Shown one piece after another: positions 1 to 8,909 of a stretch of DNA of 64,000 nt (the stretch's first letter is position 1; every line of letters starts with the position of its first letter). Both the position numbers and the translations under genes were made by a program. The notes beneath the pieces are model-generated. The model saw only the letters and a list, made by a program, of their open reading frames with translations. It made no database searches and was not told the DNA's origin. Source of the stretch: Candidatus Latescibacterota bacterium (lineage in GTDB: Bacteria; Latescibacterota; UBA2968; UBA8231); assembly GCA_022820485.1 (NCBI GenBank), contig JAJEFJ010000082.1, positions 62,001 through 126,000 of the forward strand. The letters are read 5' to 3'.

Positions 1-851
<851 letters not shown>

Positions 852-930
852 GATTGGCTCCTCCTTTTAAGGGTAAAATGGCTAGGGGATGCTATATGCA
901 AAGTTCGTGCCAATGGACGAAAATTTTGCT

Positions 931-952
931 AGTGCTTTGTTTATAAAGCACT
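931..952. promoter_or_regulatory. Inverted repeat upstream of groES (candidate operator)
   Basis: AGTGCTTT-gtttat-AAAGCACT, perfect 8-bp arms, about 80 nt upstream of the groES start. Confidence 0.45.
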
Positions 953-1076
953 TATGCCATATCTTGACGCAGGGCAGTAAACGAATATTTTCCCATATTG
1001 ATAATATATTTAAAAAATAAAGGTAGAAAATATATATAAGTGTATTAAAAATAATTTATTGTGTTGTTTTCTCTAA

Positions 1077-1907
1077 ATGAAAATAGAAACCTCTAATTCT
1101 CATTATGAAAAAATTGAGGGAATAATGGACTGGGATAACCAGCGAGTTGTGCTTACTGGGGCCAGCAGCGGCATCGGTCGCGCCTTGGCTCTCGTGCTGG
1201 CCGAGCGCGGGGCGTGCTTGGTGTTGGTGGCGCGCCGCGCTCAGGCGCTAGCAGAATTGGGATCGGCCATTGAAGAAAGCGGCGGCCACCAGCCGTTGGT
1301 GGTGCCGTGTGACGTAGGCGATTTGGCCCAAGTCGGTGCTTTACACGCCGAAGTGGAGGCGCAATGGGGCGGGGCTGACGTGCTAATCAACAACGCGGGG
1401 CGGGGGTATTACCGCTCGTTTGCCGACGCGGATGTGCGCGAATACGAGGCCGTGGTGCAGACGAACCTGCTCGGTGCTATCTACTGCACTCGAGCCTTTC
1501 TGCCGGATATGCTGGCGCAAGGGCGGGGCCGGTTGGTCTTCATATCGAGTATTGCTGGCGAATTTCCCGTGCCCAAGCACGCCGTGTACAGCGCGACAAA
1601 ATTCGCCTTGAACGGCTTGGCCGAAAGCCTCGACTACGAGCTGGCACCCCAGGGCATTGGCGTCCACTTGGTAGGGCCGGGCTTGGTGCATACCGAGTTT
1701 GCCGAGCGGGCCGGTTCTAAGCATCTGCTCGTGCAGAAAAAGTTCGCCAAGTCGGCAGAGGAAGTGGCTGAGGCTATCGCCGACGCCGTGGCCGCGGGCA
1801 AGCACAAGAGCGTCCCAGACGCGGCCGCGCATTTGCTGATCAAGCTGCGCCAGCACTTGCCTCGCTTGACGCGGTTCGCTTTTAAGAGGGTTTGCCGTCG
1901 GCTCTAG
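1077..1907 (+). CDS. Short-chain dehydrogenase/reductase (SDR); an alternative start at 1125 (MDWDNQRVV) is plausible
   Basis: VVLTGASSGIGRALA (TGxxxGIG), NNAG, YSATKFA catalytic motif. Confidence 0.92.
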   Translation: MKIETSNSHYEKIEGIMDWDNQRVVLTGASSGIGRALALVLAERGACLVLVARRAQALAELGSAIEESGGHQPLVVPCDVGDLAQVGALHAEVEAQWGGADVLINNAGRGYYRSFADADVREYEAVVQTNLLGAIYCTRAFLPDMLAQGRGRLVFISSIAGEFPVPKHAVYSATKFALNGLAESLDYELAPQGIGVHLVGPGLVHTEFAERAGSKHLLVQKKFAKSAEEVAEAIADAVAAGKHKSVPDAAAHLLIKLRQHLPRLTRFAFKRVCRRL

Positions 1908-1920
1908 GCCGTGCTACATA

Positions 1921-1961
1921 CGCCCAGTAGGGGGCGGTTTCAAACCGCCCCCTACTGGGCG
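1921..1961. repeat. 41-bp perfect inverted repeat (20-bp arms, 1-nt centre) between convergent SDR genes; terminator or dispersed palindromic repeat
   Basis: CGCCCAGTAGGGGGCGGTTT-c-AAACCGCCCCCTACTGGGCG. Confidence 0.9.
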
Positions 1962-2734
1962 GTGTACCCGCCGTCAACGACGAGGGTCGCCCCGGTGGTA
2001 AAGCCCGATGCTTCTGAGGCAAAGTAGAGGACGGCTGTGGCCAGTTCGGCCGGATCGCCCCAGCGGTCCATGGGGACCTTGGCGATCATTTCGCGCGCCT
2101 TAGCTGGATCTTGCAGCAGGATGGTGTTGATCGGGGTGATAAAGGGGCCGGGGCAGATGGCGTTGACGGTGATTCCGTGTGCTGCCCATTCGAGGGCGAG
2201 GGTCTTGGTGAGTTGGACGATGCCGCCCTTGCTCGATGCGTACGGCGTGCGGTCGGCGATTGAGACCTGAGACACGGTGGACCCGAGGTTGATGACGCGG
2301 CCGTAGCCGCGCTCGATCATCTGCGGCCCCACGGCTCGGCAGTAGTACATCGGGCCGGTGAGGTTGATGGCGATGACCGCATCCCAATCCTCGTCGCGCA
2401 GCTCGACGATAGGGCTGCGGATATTGATTCCGGCGTTGTTGACCAGAATGTCTATGGGGCCCAAGGCGTCGTTGGTTTGGCTCACTGAGGCTTCCACTTG
2501 GGCGCGGTCGGCCGCGTCGGCTTGAAAAGCGAGTACGCGGCCGTTGGTGTGGGCACTGATTTGCGCGGCTGCGGCGCGGGCTTCTTCCTCATTGCGGCTG
2601 GTGAGGGCCACGTCGGCACCGGCCGCGGACAGCGCGCAAGCCATAGCTTCTCCGAGGCCCTTGCTGCCGCCCGTTACCAAGGCCGTGCGGCCCTTGAGGC
2701 TGAAGAGGTCGAGCGAGGAAGGCGGAATCATCAT
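1952..2734 (-). CDS. SDR family oxidoreductase (gluconate 5-dehydrogenase-like)
   Basis: LFSLKGRTALVTGGSKGLGEAMACALSAAGADV...NNAGIN...YASSKGG; C-terminal VVDGGYTAQ. Confidence 0.92.
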   Translation of the reverse strand: MMIPPSSLDLFSLKGRTALVTGGSKGLGEAMACALSAAGADVALTSRNEEEARAAAAQISAHTNGRVLAFQADAADRAQVEASVSQTNDALGPIDILVNNAGINIRSPIVELRDEDWDAVIAINLTGPMYYCRAVGPQMIERGYGRVINLGSTVSQVSIADRTPYASSKGGIVQLTKTLALEWAAHGITVNAICPGPFITPINTILLQDPAKAREMIAKVPMDRWGDPAELATAVLYFASEASGFTTGATLVVDGGYTAQ

Positions 2735-2976
2735 AGCGCGGACCAGCCTTCGGCCTCGACCATGGACTTGGCGAGGTCGCCGAGTTCGGCGACTAGCTCC
2801 TCCTGATCTTGGGCGCGGGCCTTATTGGTGATCTGCATAGTTAGGGCGATCAACCCCAAGCCGAAGATCCGCTGCAAGCTCTGCGGCGAGTCTGGTTCGA
2901 GGTCGGGAATCAGCTCGGACAGGCGGTTGAGCAGGTCGCGGTGCTCAGTGGGAATTTCAATGACTTCCAAGGACAT
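2731..2976 (-). CDS. Small hypothetical protein, overlapping the SDR start by 4 nt
   Basis: MSLEVIEIPTEHRDLLNRLSELIPDLEPDSPQ...; ATGA-type overlap with the downstream gene. Confidence 0.6.
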   Translation of the reverse strand: MSLEVIEIPTEHRDLLNRLSELIPDLEPDSPQSLQRIFGLGLIALTMQITNKARAQDQEELVAELGDLAKSMVEAEGWSAL

Positions 2977-3012
2977 AGCGGCGTTAAAAGTAACGCACGG
3001 TCTAGTTGCGGT

Positions 3013-3168
3013 CAAAGTGGACTGTGATTTGTGGGATTTGCGGGATTTACAGGATGAAAAGCTGCGGTTAAAGTTCGATATCGCGGGCGACAAAGCGGAC
3101 TGTGATTTGTGGGATTTATGGGATTTACAGGATGAAGAGCTGCGGTTAAAGTTCGATATCGCGGGCGA
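3013..3168. repeat. Tandem duplication, two 78-bp units (3013-3090, 3091-3168), about 74/78 identical
   Basis: caaag[t/c]ggactgtgatttgtgggattt..gggatttacaggatgaa[a/g]agctgcggttaaagttcgatatcgcgggcga repeated twice; the right-hand end is the 3' end of the MBL gene. Confidence 0.93.
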
Positions 3169-3991
3169 CGAAGTGGTCGCCGTCTTGGGCGATGCGGCTC
3201 CACGGCGCGTCGGGATCGTGGTCCCAAGCCACGATCCACCCCTGGGCGGCGGCTTCTGAGGTAAATTGCTGTTTGCGGGCCAAGGTCTGGTAGGGGAACA
3301 TGTCGTAGGCCATGTTCCAATAGGGCCGCAAATGGGGGCGCGTGGGGATCAGTTCCCCGGGATAGACGAGGGTGTGGTCGCCGGCCTCAAGGCGAAAGCC
3401 CTGATGGGCTCGGGTGTGGCCGCCGGTGACAAAGGCCGTTAGTCCGGGAAGCAATTCGCTGTCGCCGTCGAGGAAGCGCATCTCGACTTGGCGGGCGAGA
3501 GCGTGGAGTTCTTCGGGCCGATAGCTGCTCCGCATGGTGCTGCGGCCGGCCAAGGCGTCGTCCCACTCGCCGCGCTGCACTGCGTGGACAGCGTTGGGAA
3601 ACAGCGGGGCTAGGTCCGTAGACTCCTCGACGAGGCAGCCACTGAAGTGGTCGAAGTGCAGGTGGGTGAGCGCGACTAGGGTTATGTCCTCCGGGGCCAC
3701 GCCAGCGGCTGCGAGCGAGCCGCGCAGCGTCTGTGCGCCGTCCATGCCGTACATGGTGCGCTCGCGTGGGGAGAAGCGCTCGCCAAATCCCGTGTCGAGC
3801 AGCACGAACTCGCAGCCCGTTTTCAGGAGCAGGCAGTTGCACGACAGGCGGATGCGATTGTGCTCGTCGGCGGTAGCAGTGCGCTGCCACAGGGCCTTGG
3901 GCACCAATCCGAACATGGTTCCCCCGTCGAGGCGAAAGTCGCCGCCGGGCAGGTGTATGGCCTCTGCATCGCCTAGGTCGAGAGTGCGCAT
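3146..3991 (-). CDS. MBL-fold metallo-hydrolase
   Basis: LLDTGFGERF...LTHLHFDHFSGC (HxHxDH), GGHTRAHQGF. Confidence 0.9.
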   Translation of the reverse strand: MRTLDLGDAEAIHLPGGDFRLDGGTMFGLVPKALWQRTATADEHNRIRLSCNCLLLKTGCEFVLLDTGFGERFSPRERTMYGMDGAQTLRGSLAAAGVAPEDITLVALTHLHFDHFSGCLVEESTDLAPLFPNAVHAVQRGEWDDALAGRSTMRSSYRPEELHALARQVEMRFLDGDSELLPGLTAFVTGGHTRAHQGFRLEAGDHTLVYPGELIPTRPHLRPYWNMAYDMFPYQTLARKQQFTSEAAAQGWIVAWDHDPDAPWSRIAQDGDHFVARDIEL

Positions 3992-4980
3992 TAGATGTGG
4001 ACGAGGACTTGGATGCCCTCGGTGGCAAATTGGCAGCGCATCTCGCGCAGGCCCGCTTGGGCCATGCTGGTGCGCAGCTTGGCGTGGTATTCAGCCGGGC
4101 AATAGAACATGAGAAAACCACCGCCGCCAGCCCCTAGCAACTTGCCGCCGAGAGCACCGGCGGCGCGGCCGGCCGCGTACCAGCGGTCGATATTCGCATT
4201 GGATATCTGCTGCGCTCGCTGCTTTTTGGCCAGCCAGTGTTCGTGGAGCAATTCGCCGAAGCGGTCCAGCGCGTCTCGTTCGAGCGCCTCCTTGATCTGG
4301 TAGCCGATTTGTTTGGTCTGATGCAGGCTGTCTATGACTCGGTCGTCGCCTTGTTGGGTGTCTTGATTCTGCTGGGAGAGGATGTCCGAACTCTCGCGCC
4401 GGATGCGGGTAAAGAAGACCAGCATGTTGGCGGCTAGGATCTCGGCGGTGGGCGCGGAGATCGCTAGGGGCGCGACAGCGACGCGACCGCTGGTGTCGAT
4501 GTCGAGGCAAGTTAGGCCGCCGAAGGTGCCTAAGTAGTGGTCGTGTTTGCCTGCTGGCTGGGCGGCTCGCACCGATTCGATATAGTGGGCTTCCTCCGCT
4601 AGCGCTTGGGGGGAGGGTTGTTCGCGCTTATAGGCGTGGAGCGCGGCGAGCAGCGCCACGGTGAACGCGCCCGACGATCCCAGACCCGTGCGTCCGGGGA
4701 CATCGGACATTGCGCTAATTTCGATCCCGCCCTCGATCCCAGCGTAGGTCAGGGCTTCGCGCAGCAGGGGGTGTTGGATCTGGCCGGGTGCATTGACCTT
4801 TTCGGTCTGCGAGTACTTGACGCGAATGAAGTCTTCCACCTTGAGATCGTTGAGCTGGATATAGACGTATTTGTCGATGCCAGCGCTGAGTACAAAGCCC
4901 CCGTAGTGGGTGTAATAGGAGGCTAGGTCGGTGCCGCCGCCGCCGAGCGGAATGCGCAAGGGTGCTCTGGTGATGATCAA
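3991..4980 (-). CDS. GHMP-family sugar kinase (heptose-7-phosphate/fucose kinase-like)
   Basis: MIITRAPLRIPLGGGGTDLASYY...PGRTGLGSSGAFTVALLAAL...GGKLLGAGGGGFLMFY. Confidence 0.9.
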   Translation of the reverse strand: MIITRAPLRIPLGGGGTDLASYYTHYGGFVLSAGIDKYVYIQLNDLKVEDFIRVKYSQTEKVNAPGQIQHPLLREALTYAGIEGGIEISAMSDVPGRTGLGSSGAFTVALLAALHAYKREQPSPQALAEEAHYIESVRAAQPAGKHDHYLGTFGGLTCLDIDTSGRVAVAPLAISAPTAEILAANMLVFFTRIRRESSDILSQQNQDTQQGDDRVIDSLHQTKQIGYQIKEALERDALDRFGELLHEHWLAKKQRAQQISNANIDRWYAAGRAAGALGGKLLGAGGGGFLMFYCPAEYHAKLRTSMAQAGLREMRCQFATEGIQVLVHI

Positions 4981-4992
4981 ACTAGCCTCGTT

Positions 4993-5712
4993 TCAGGGAA
5001 GGGCAAAAGCGCCTGAGTCCACGCACTGACAGGCGTGGCGGTAGCGCTCCGGCGTGTCGGTCGAAAGGAGCTGACCTTGCATGGGATGCCCGAGCAGGGA
5101 ACGGCCTGCGGCGAGCAAATTGGCGAAGACCGCGCTGAAGTCGCAGGGGGAATCTGGCGGGATGTGGTCGAGGATTTCGGGTTGTAGGGCGTAAATTCCG
5201 GCGTTGACCCAATAGTTGGTGAATACTTGGTCGGCCCGCGGTTTTTCGACGAAGCGGGTGATGCGGTGGTGCTCGTCGAGGCCGACGATGCCCCGCGTGG
5301 TTGGATCGTCCATCCACAAGAGTCCGATGCTGGCGACTTCGCCCTCGCGCTGGTGGGTTTGCCACAAGTCACCTAAGTCGAAGTTGGTCAGGTTGTCTCC
5401 GTAGTACAATAAAAAAGGGCCGTCGAAGCAGTCGGCAACTTGTCGCACAGCGCCAGCGGTGCCGAGCAGGTCGTCCTCCAGCGAATAGGTGATCGACACG
5501 CCCCAAGCCCGGCCATCGCCGAAGTAATCGGTGATGACTTGGGGTAAGTGGTGGAGGTTGATGACGAGGTCGTCGAATCCGTACCGCGCTAACAGGCGTA
5601 CGACGTACTCGAGCAGGGGTTTGTCAGCAAAGGGGACCATTGCCTTGGGGATCTCGTCGGTGAGCGGGCGCAGGCGAGTGCCGCGCCCGGCGGCTAGGAT
5701 CATCGCCTTCAC
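4993..5712 (-). CDS. Sugar-phosphate nucleotidyltransferase
   Basis: MKAMILAAGRGTRLRPLTDEIPKAMVPFADKPLLEYVV (GxGTRLRPLT...PK). Confidence 0.93.
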   Translation of the reverse strand: MKAMILAAGRGTRLRPLTDEIPKAMVPFADKPLLEYVVRLLARYGFDDLVINLHHLPQVITDYFGDGRAWGVSITYSLEDDLLGTAGAVRQVADCFDGPFLLYYGDNLTNFDLGDLWQTHQREGEVASIGLLWMDDPTTRGIVGLDEHHRITRFVEKPRADQVFTNYWVNAGIYALQPEILDHIPPDSPCDFSAVFANLLAAGRSLLGHPMQGQLLSTDTPERYRHACQCVDSGAFALP

Positions 5713-6824
5713 GCGCTAGCCCGGCGAAGGACGTTGGCGGCGCGCATATTCGCTTGGGCCGCGGCGTAGAAGTCCGCGAGGTTGGGTTGCTCTTTGATCC
5801 ATTCGATGTATTCGCCAATGGTCTGTTCGAGCGAGATCTCGGGCTGCCAGCCGAGGGCTTGCAGGGCTGCACCGGAGGAGACGGTGTGGCGGGTGTCGCC
5901 GAAGCGGTATTCGCCGCTGACGAGCGGTTCGATGGCCTGCCCGGCGATGCGCGTTACTAGCTGGGCGTATTCGAGGACGGTGGTGCCGTGCTGGCCGGCG
6001 ACATTGAAGGAGCGGAAATTGGCTCGCTCGTCTTCGAGGCAGAGGACATTGGCGCGGGCCACATCGCCGACATGGACGTAGTCGCGCAGCGATTGGCCGT
6101 CCTCGTAGCAGACGGGGGGCTGGCCGTGCAGGACGCGCAGGGCAAAAATGCGGCCGATGCCCGAATAGGCATTGAAAAAGGAGTTGCGCGGCCCCTGGAC
6201 GATGGAGTAGCGCATGTTGACCGTGGGAATGTCGTATTTGCGGCCGAGGCTAAAGGAGGTCAACTCTGCCGCGTACTTGGAGATGCCATAGGGAGTGTGG
6301 GGGTTGACGGTGTCTTCGGTGATCGGCAGGTGTTCGAGTTCAGCGGCGCAGTGAGGGCAGCGGACTTCCCATTCAGCGCTGGCTAGCTGCGCATCGGGAC
6401 GGGCGTCGGGATAGACGACGCCGTGCTCGGCGCAGCGGTACTTGCCCTCGCCATAGACGGCTTGCGACGAGGCCAAGACGACTTTCCGCACGGTCAGCTT
6501 CTCGGCGACGATCAGCTCGTAGAGCAGGGTGGCACCGACGGTGTTGACGTGGTGGAAGGTGGAGAAGTCCGGCATGTAATCTTGGTAGGCGGCTAAGTGG
6601 ATGACGCCGTCGATGCCGTCGAGCGCGGCGAGCCAGTCGGCTCGTTGGCGCACGTCGCCGCGCATCTTTTCTACGCCTGTGGGCAGATAGGTGGGCCAGC
6701 CTTCGGGGTGGACCCTCTCCTGCAAAGAGTCGAGGATGCGGACTTGATAGCCCGCGGCGACGAGGCGATCTACGGTGTGCGAGCCGATGAAGCCGGCACC
6801 GCCTGTGACTAGAATGTGGCGCAT
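5709..6824 (-). CDS. NAD-dependent epimerase/dehydratase, dTDP-L-rhamnose 4-epimerase-like, with internal Cys/His insert
   Basis: MRHILVTGGAGFIGSHTVDRLVAAGYQV; insert YRCAEHGVVYPDARPDAQLASAEWEVRCPHCAAELEHL; YGISKYAAE. The ORF-track start at 6959 adds a non-homologous leader. Confidence 0.88.
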   Translation of the reverse strand: MRHILVTGGAGFIGSHTVDRLVAAGYQVRILDSLQERVHPEGWPTYLPTGVEKMRGDVRQRADWLAALDGIDGVIHLAAYQDYMPDFSTFHHVNTVGATLLYELIVAEKLTVRKVVLASSQAVYGEGKYRCAEHGVVYPDARPDAQLASAEWEVRCPHCAAELEHLPITEDTVNPHTPYGISKYAAELTSFSLGRKYDIPTVNMRYSIVQGPRNSFFNAYSGIGRIFALRVLHGQPPVCYEDGQSLRDYVHVGDVARANVLCLEDERANFRSFNVAGQHGTTVLEYAQLVTRIAGQAIEPLVSGEYRFGDTRHTVSSGAALQALGWQPEISLEQTIGEYIEWIKEQPNLADFYAAAQANMRAANVLRRASA

Positions 6825-6840
6825 AAGTTGGAGGCAGGGG

Positions 6841-7128
6841 TCATTTCTCGGGAGTTGTTCCTGCCATGGTAGAGACGATAAGGGGAGTGGATACTCCAAT
6901 GTGTACTGCAAGTAGGGGATTTTCTGGATTGTACAACACTGCAAGAATCCCAGCAGCAAAGGCGATTACGGTGCGTACAATCCAAAAGCCAACCTTTCGG
7001 TAGTAGCGAGGAAGCCTACCTAATCGTTGGTAGTAGCGAAGAATCACGATCGCTTCGATGATGCTACTGCCGAAGAGGCCGCAACCGAAGTTTAGAGAGA
7101 ATAAATTGAAGAAAGACTCAAGCAGCAT
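6841..7128 (-). CDS. Small membrane protein, overlapping the TIR gene by 11 nt
   Basis: Two hydrophobic stretches (FGSSIIEAIVIL..., FWIVRTVIAFAAGILAVL); follows the TIR gene. Confidence 0.7.
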   Translation of the reverse strand: MLLESFFNLFSLNFGCGLFGSSIIEAIVILRYYQRLGRLPRYYRKVGFWIVRTVIAFAAGILAVLYNPENPLLAVHIGVSTPLIVSTMAGTTPEK

Positions 7129-7594
7129 TGGCGGCGTACTTTAATAGACGCTGCAAAAAAGACAGATTGTCTAGATCGTCGCCGTCGTCGGGGGCTGAAT
7201 CGGATGCCTTCAGTGCTTTTAGAAGCTGTTGATAAGCATGGTCGTCGTCCAATGGGGCTACGGCTTGGCGATCCTTCAGACATTCGGGAATATCATTGAA
7301 ACCAGCCTTCTCGTTCAGTACCGGAATTACAACTTTGTTTTGTGCGAGTGCGTCTTTTAGTTCGCTTTGGAGCCATTCTGGCTCAAGCGACGATTTGGAA
7401 ACAATGGCCAAAACGGTTTTGGACTCCTCAAGGGCAGCCTTAACTTTCGACTGCCATTCCTCGCCGGGCTGTAATTCCCACTCGTCGAGCCACACGGGAA
7501 CGCCATCCCGCTGGAGGCGCATAGCGAGGGCGCGGGCGACGGCGCGGCTTTCTGGTTCGTGGGCGTACGAAATGAAGGCAGGACTGCTATTCAT
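7118..7594 (-). CDS. TIR-domain protein
   Basis: AFISYAHEPESRAVARALAMRLQRDGVPVWLDEWELQPGEEW...VLAIVSKSSLEPEWLQSELKDAL; the WxxxE segment matches the TIR catalytic-Glu region. Confidence 0.9.
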   Translation of the reverse strand: MNSSPAFISYAHEPESRAVARALAMRLQRDGVPVWLDEWELQPGEEWQSKVKAALEESKTVLAIVSKSSLEPEWLQSELKDALAQNKVVIPVLNEKAGFNDIPECLKDRQAVAPLDDDHAYQQLLKALKASDSAPDDGDDLDNLSFLQRLLKYAANAA

Positions 7595-7784
7595 GGCCTA
7601 ACTCCTTACTGGCCTTACGGCGTGTTCCAGTAGATGACAAAAAAGTACCTTATCGGCCAGACCGGGGCAAGGTAGATCGGTACCAATGGTGTTGATAGGG
7701 AAAAGGGCGGCGGTGGTTGACAGAAAATCGGGGTTGTGTGGATTTTCAGAGGTCGCAGTGAATATTGAACGGACGAAACAGAGA

Positions 7785-8906
7785 ATGCGCTACGCACCCA
7801 AGATAGCCCTCGCACTGGCCAGCTTAGTCATTGGGATTGCGCTGTGCGAGTTGGCGTTGAGCTTCTTGCATCCGCAGCTCTTCCGCCGGCCCCCGGTCTG
7901 GCGCTACGACCGCGAACTGGGTTGGAGCCACATCCCGGACCGCGTCGGCCGCTTGGTCACTCCGGAGTTCGACGTGGAAATGCGGATCAACAGCATTGGG
8001 TTGCGCGATCGCGAGTTCGCGGATGCAAAGGCCGCGGGCGTCCGTCGTGTGGCCCTGTTCGGCGACTCATTTGTCGAGGGGTGGGGCGTTCCCATAGAAG
8101 CCGCGGTCAGCCGTCAACTCGAAGCCTGTCTCCGGTGTGAGGGGGCCGCAGTGGAGGTGGCTAACTTCGGGGTGGCTGGCTACGGCACCGATCAAGCCTT
8201 GTTGTTTTTCGAGCAACAAGGACCGCGATTTAAGGCCGATGAGGTGGTGCTATTTTTTTACGGCAACGACCTGTGGAATAATGCTTCGCGCCGGGGCATT
8301 GGTGCCGAGCGGGGCTTCAAGCCTTACTTCCGGGTGCGGAATAACGGGCAGCTTGCGCTCGCGGGCGTCCCGGTAAAGGAGTCGAGTTTTTGGCGACAGC
8401 CCGCGGATTCTTTGCCCCTTACGGTGCGATTGGAACGTTACTTTTCGCAGCACTGGCACTTGTACCGGCTGGTGCAAAAGGCGTGGCAGCCGGAGGTACC
8501 GCGCGGGCAGCAGCAGGATTTTTACGCGGGTCTGTACGGCGCAGAGGCGCGCTTTGCCCCGGCTTGGGAACTGACAGGCCGCATCCTCGCGGCCTTTAAG
8601 CACAGCGTTGAGCAACACGATGCACGCTTAACCGTTGTGTACGTGCCGTCGATCGTCCAAGTGGAAGAGGACAACTGGCGCACCAAGCGCGAGCTATACG
8701 GCCTGATCGGCGAGTTTGACCTGAGCAAGCCCAATGTTAGGCTAGCCGGTTTTGCCGAGGAGTACGGATTCGCGCTGATTGACTTGCTCGACGAGTTCAG
8801 GGCAAAGGCCCAAACCCAAACCCTGTATTGGCGCGATAGCCACTGGAACGCGGCCGGCCACGCCTTGGCGGCCGAGCGGCTCTGCGCGCATCTGCGGAGG
8901 CCCTAG
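7785..8906 (+). CDS. SGNH/GDSL-hydrolase-like protein with N-terminal TM
   Basis: ALFGDSFVEGWGV (GDS block I) and C-terminal DSHWNAAGHALAAERL (DxxH). Confidence 0.82.
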   Translation: MRYAPKIALALASLVIGIALCELALSFLHPQLFRRPPVWRYDRELGWSHIPDRVGRLVTPEFDVEMRINSIGLRDREFADAKAAGVRRVALFGDSFVEGWGVPIEAAVSRQLEACLRCEGAAVEVANFGVAGYGTDQALLFFEQQGPRFKADEVVLFFYGNDLWNNASRRGIGAERGFKPYFRVRNNGQLALAGVPVKESSFWRQPADSLPLTVRLERYFSQHWHLYRLVQKAWQPEVPRGQQQDFYAGLYGAEARFAPAWELTGRILAAFKHSVEQHDARLTVVYVPSIVQVEEDNWRTKRELYGLIGEFDLSKPNVRLAGFAEEYGFALIDLLDEFRAKAQTQTLYWRDSHWNAAGHALAAERLCAHLRRP

Positions 8907-8909
8907 GCC

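Noticed and set aside
931-952. Canonical CIRCE/HrcA operator
   Set aside because: Half-site order and spacing differ from TTAGCACTC-N9-GAGTGCTAA; kept only as an unspecified inverted repeat.
3013-3168. Possible CRISPR array
   Set aside because: Only two contiguous 78-bp units with no unique spacers; includes coding sequence of the MBL gene.
6825-6959. N-terminal extension of the epimerase ORF
   Set aside because: MRHILVTGGAGFIG at 6824 is the standard Rossmann N-terminus; the upstream part overlaps the small membrane protein gene.
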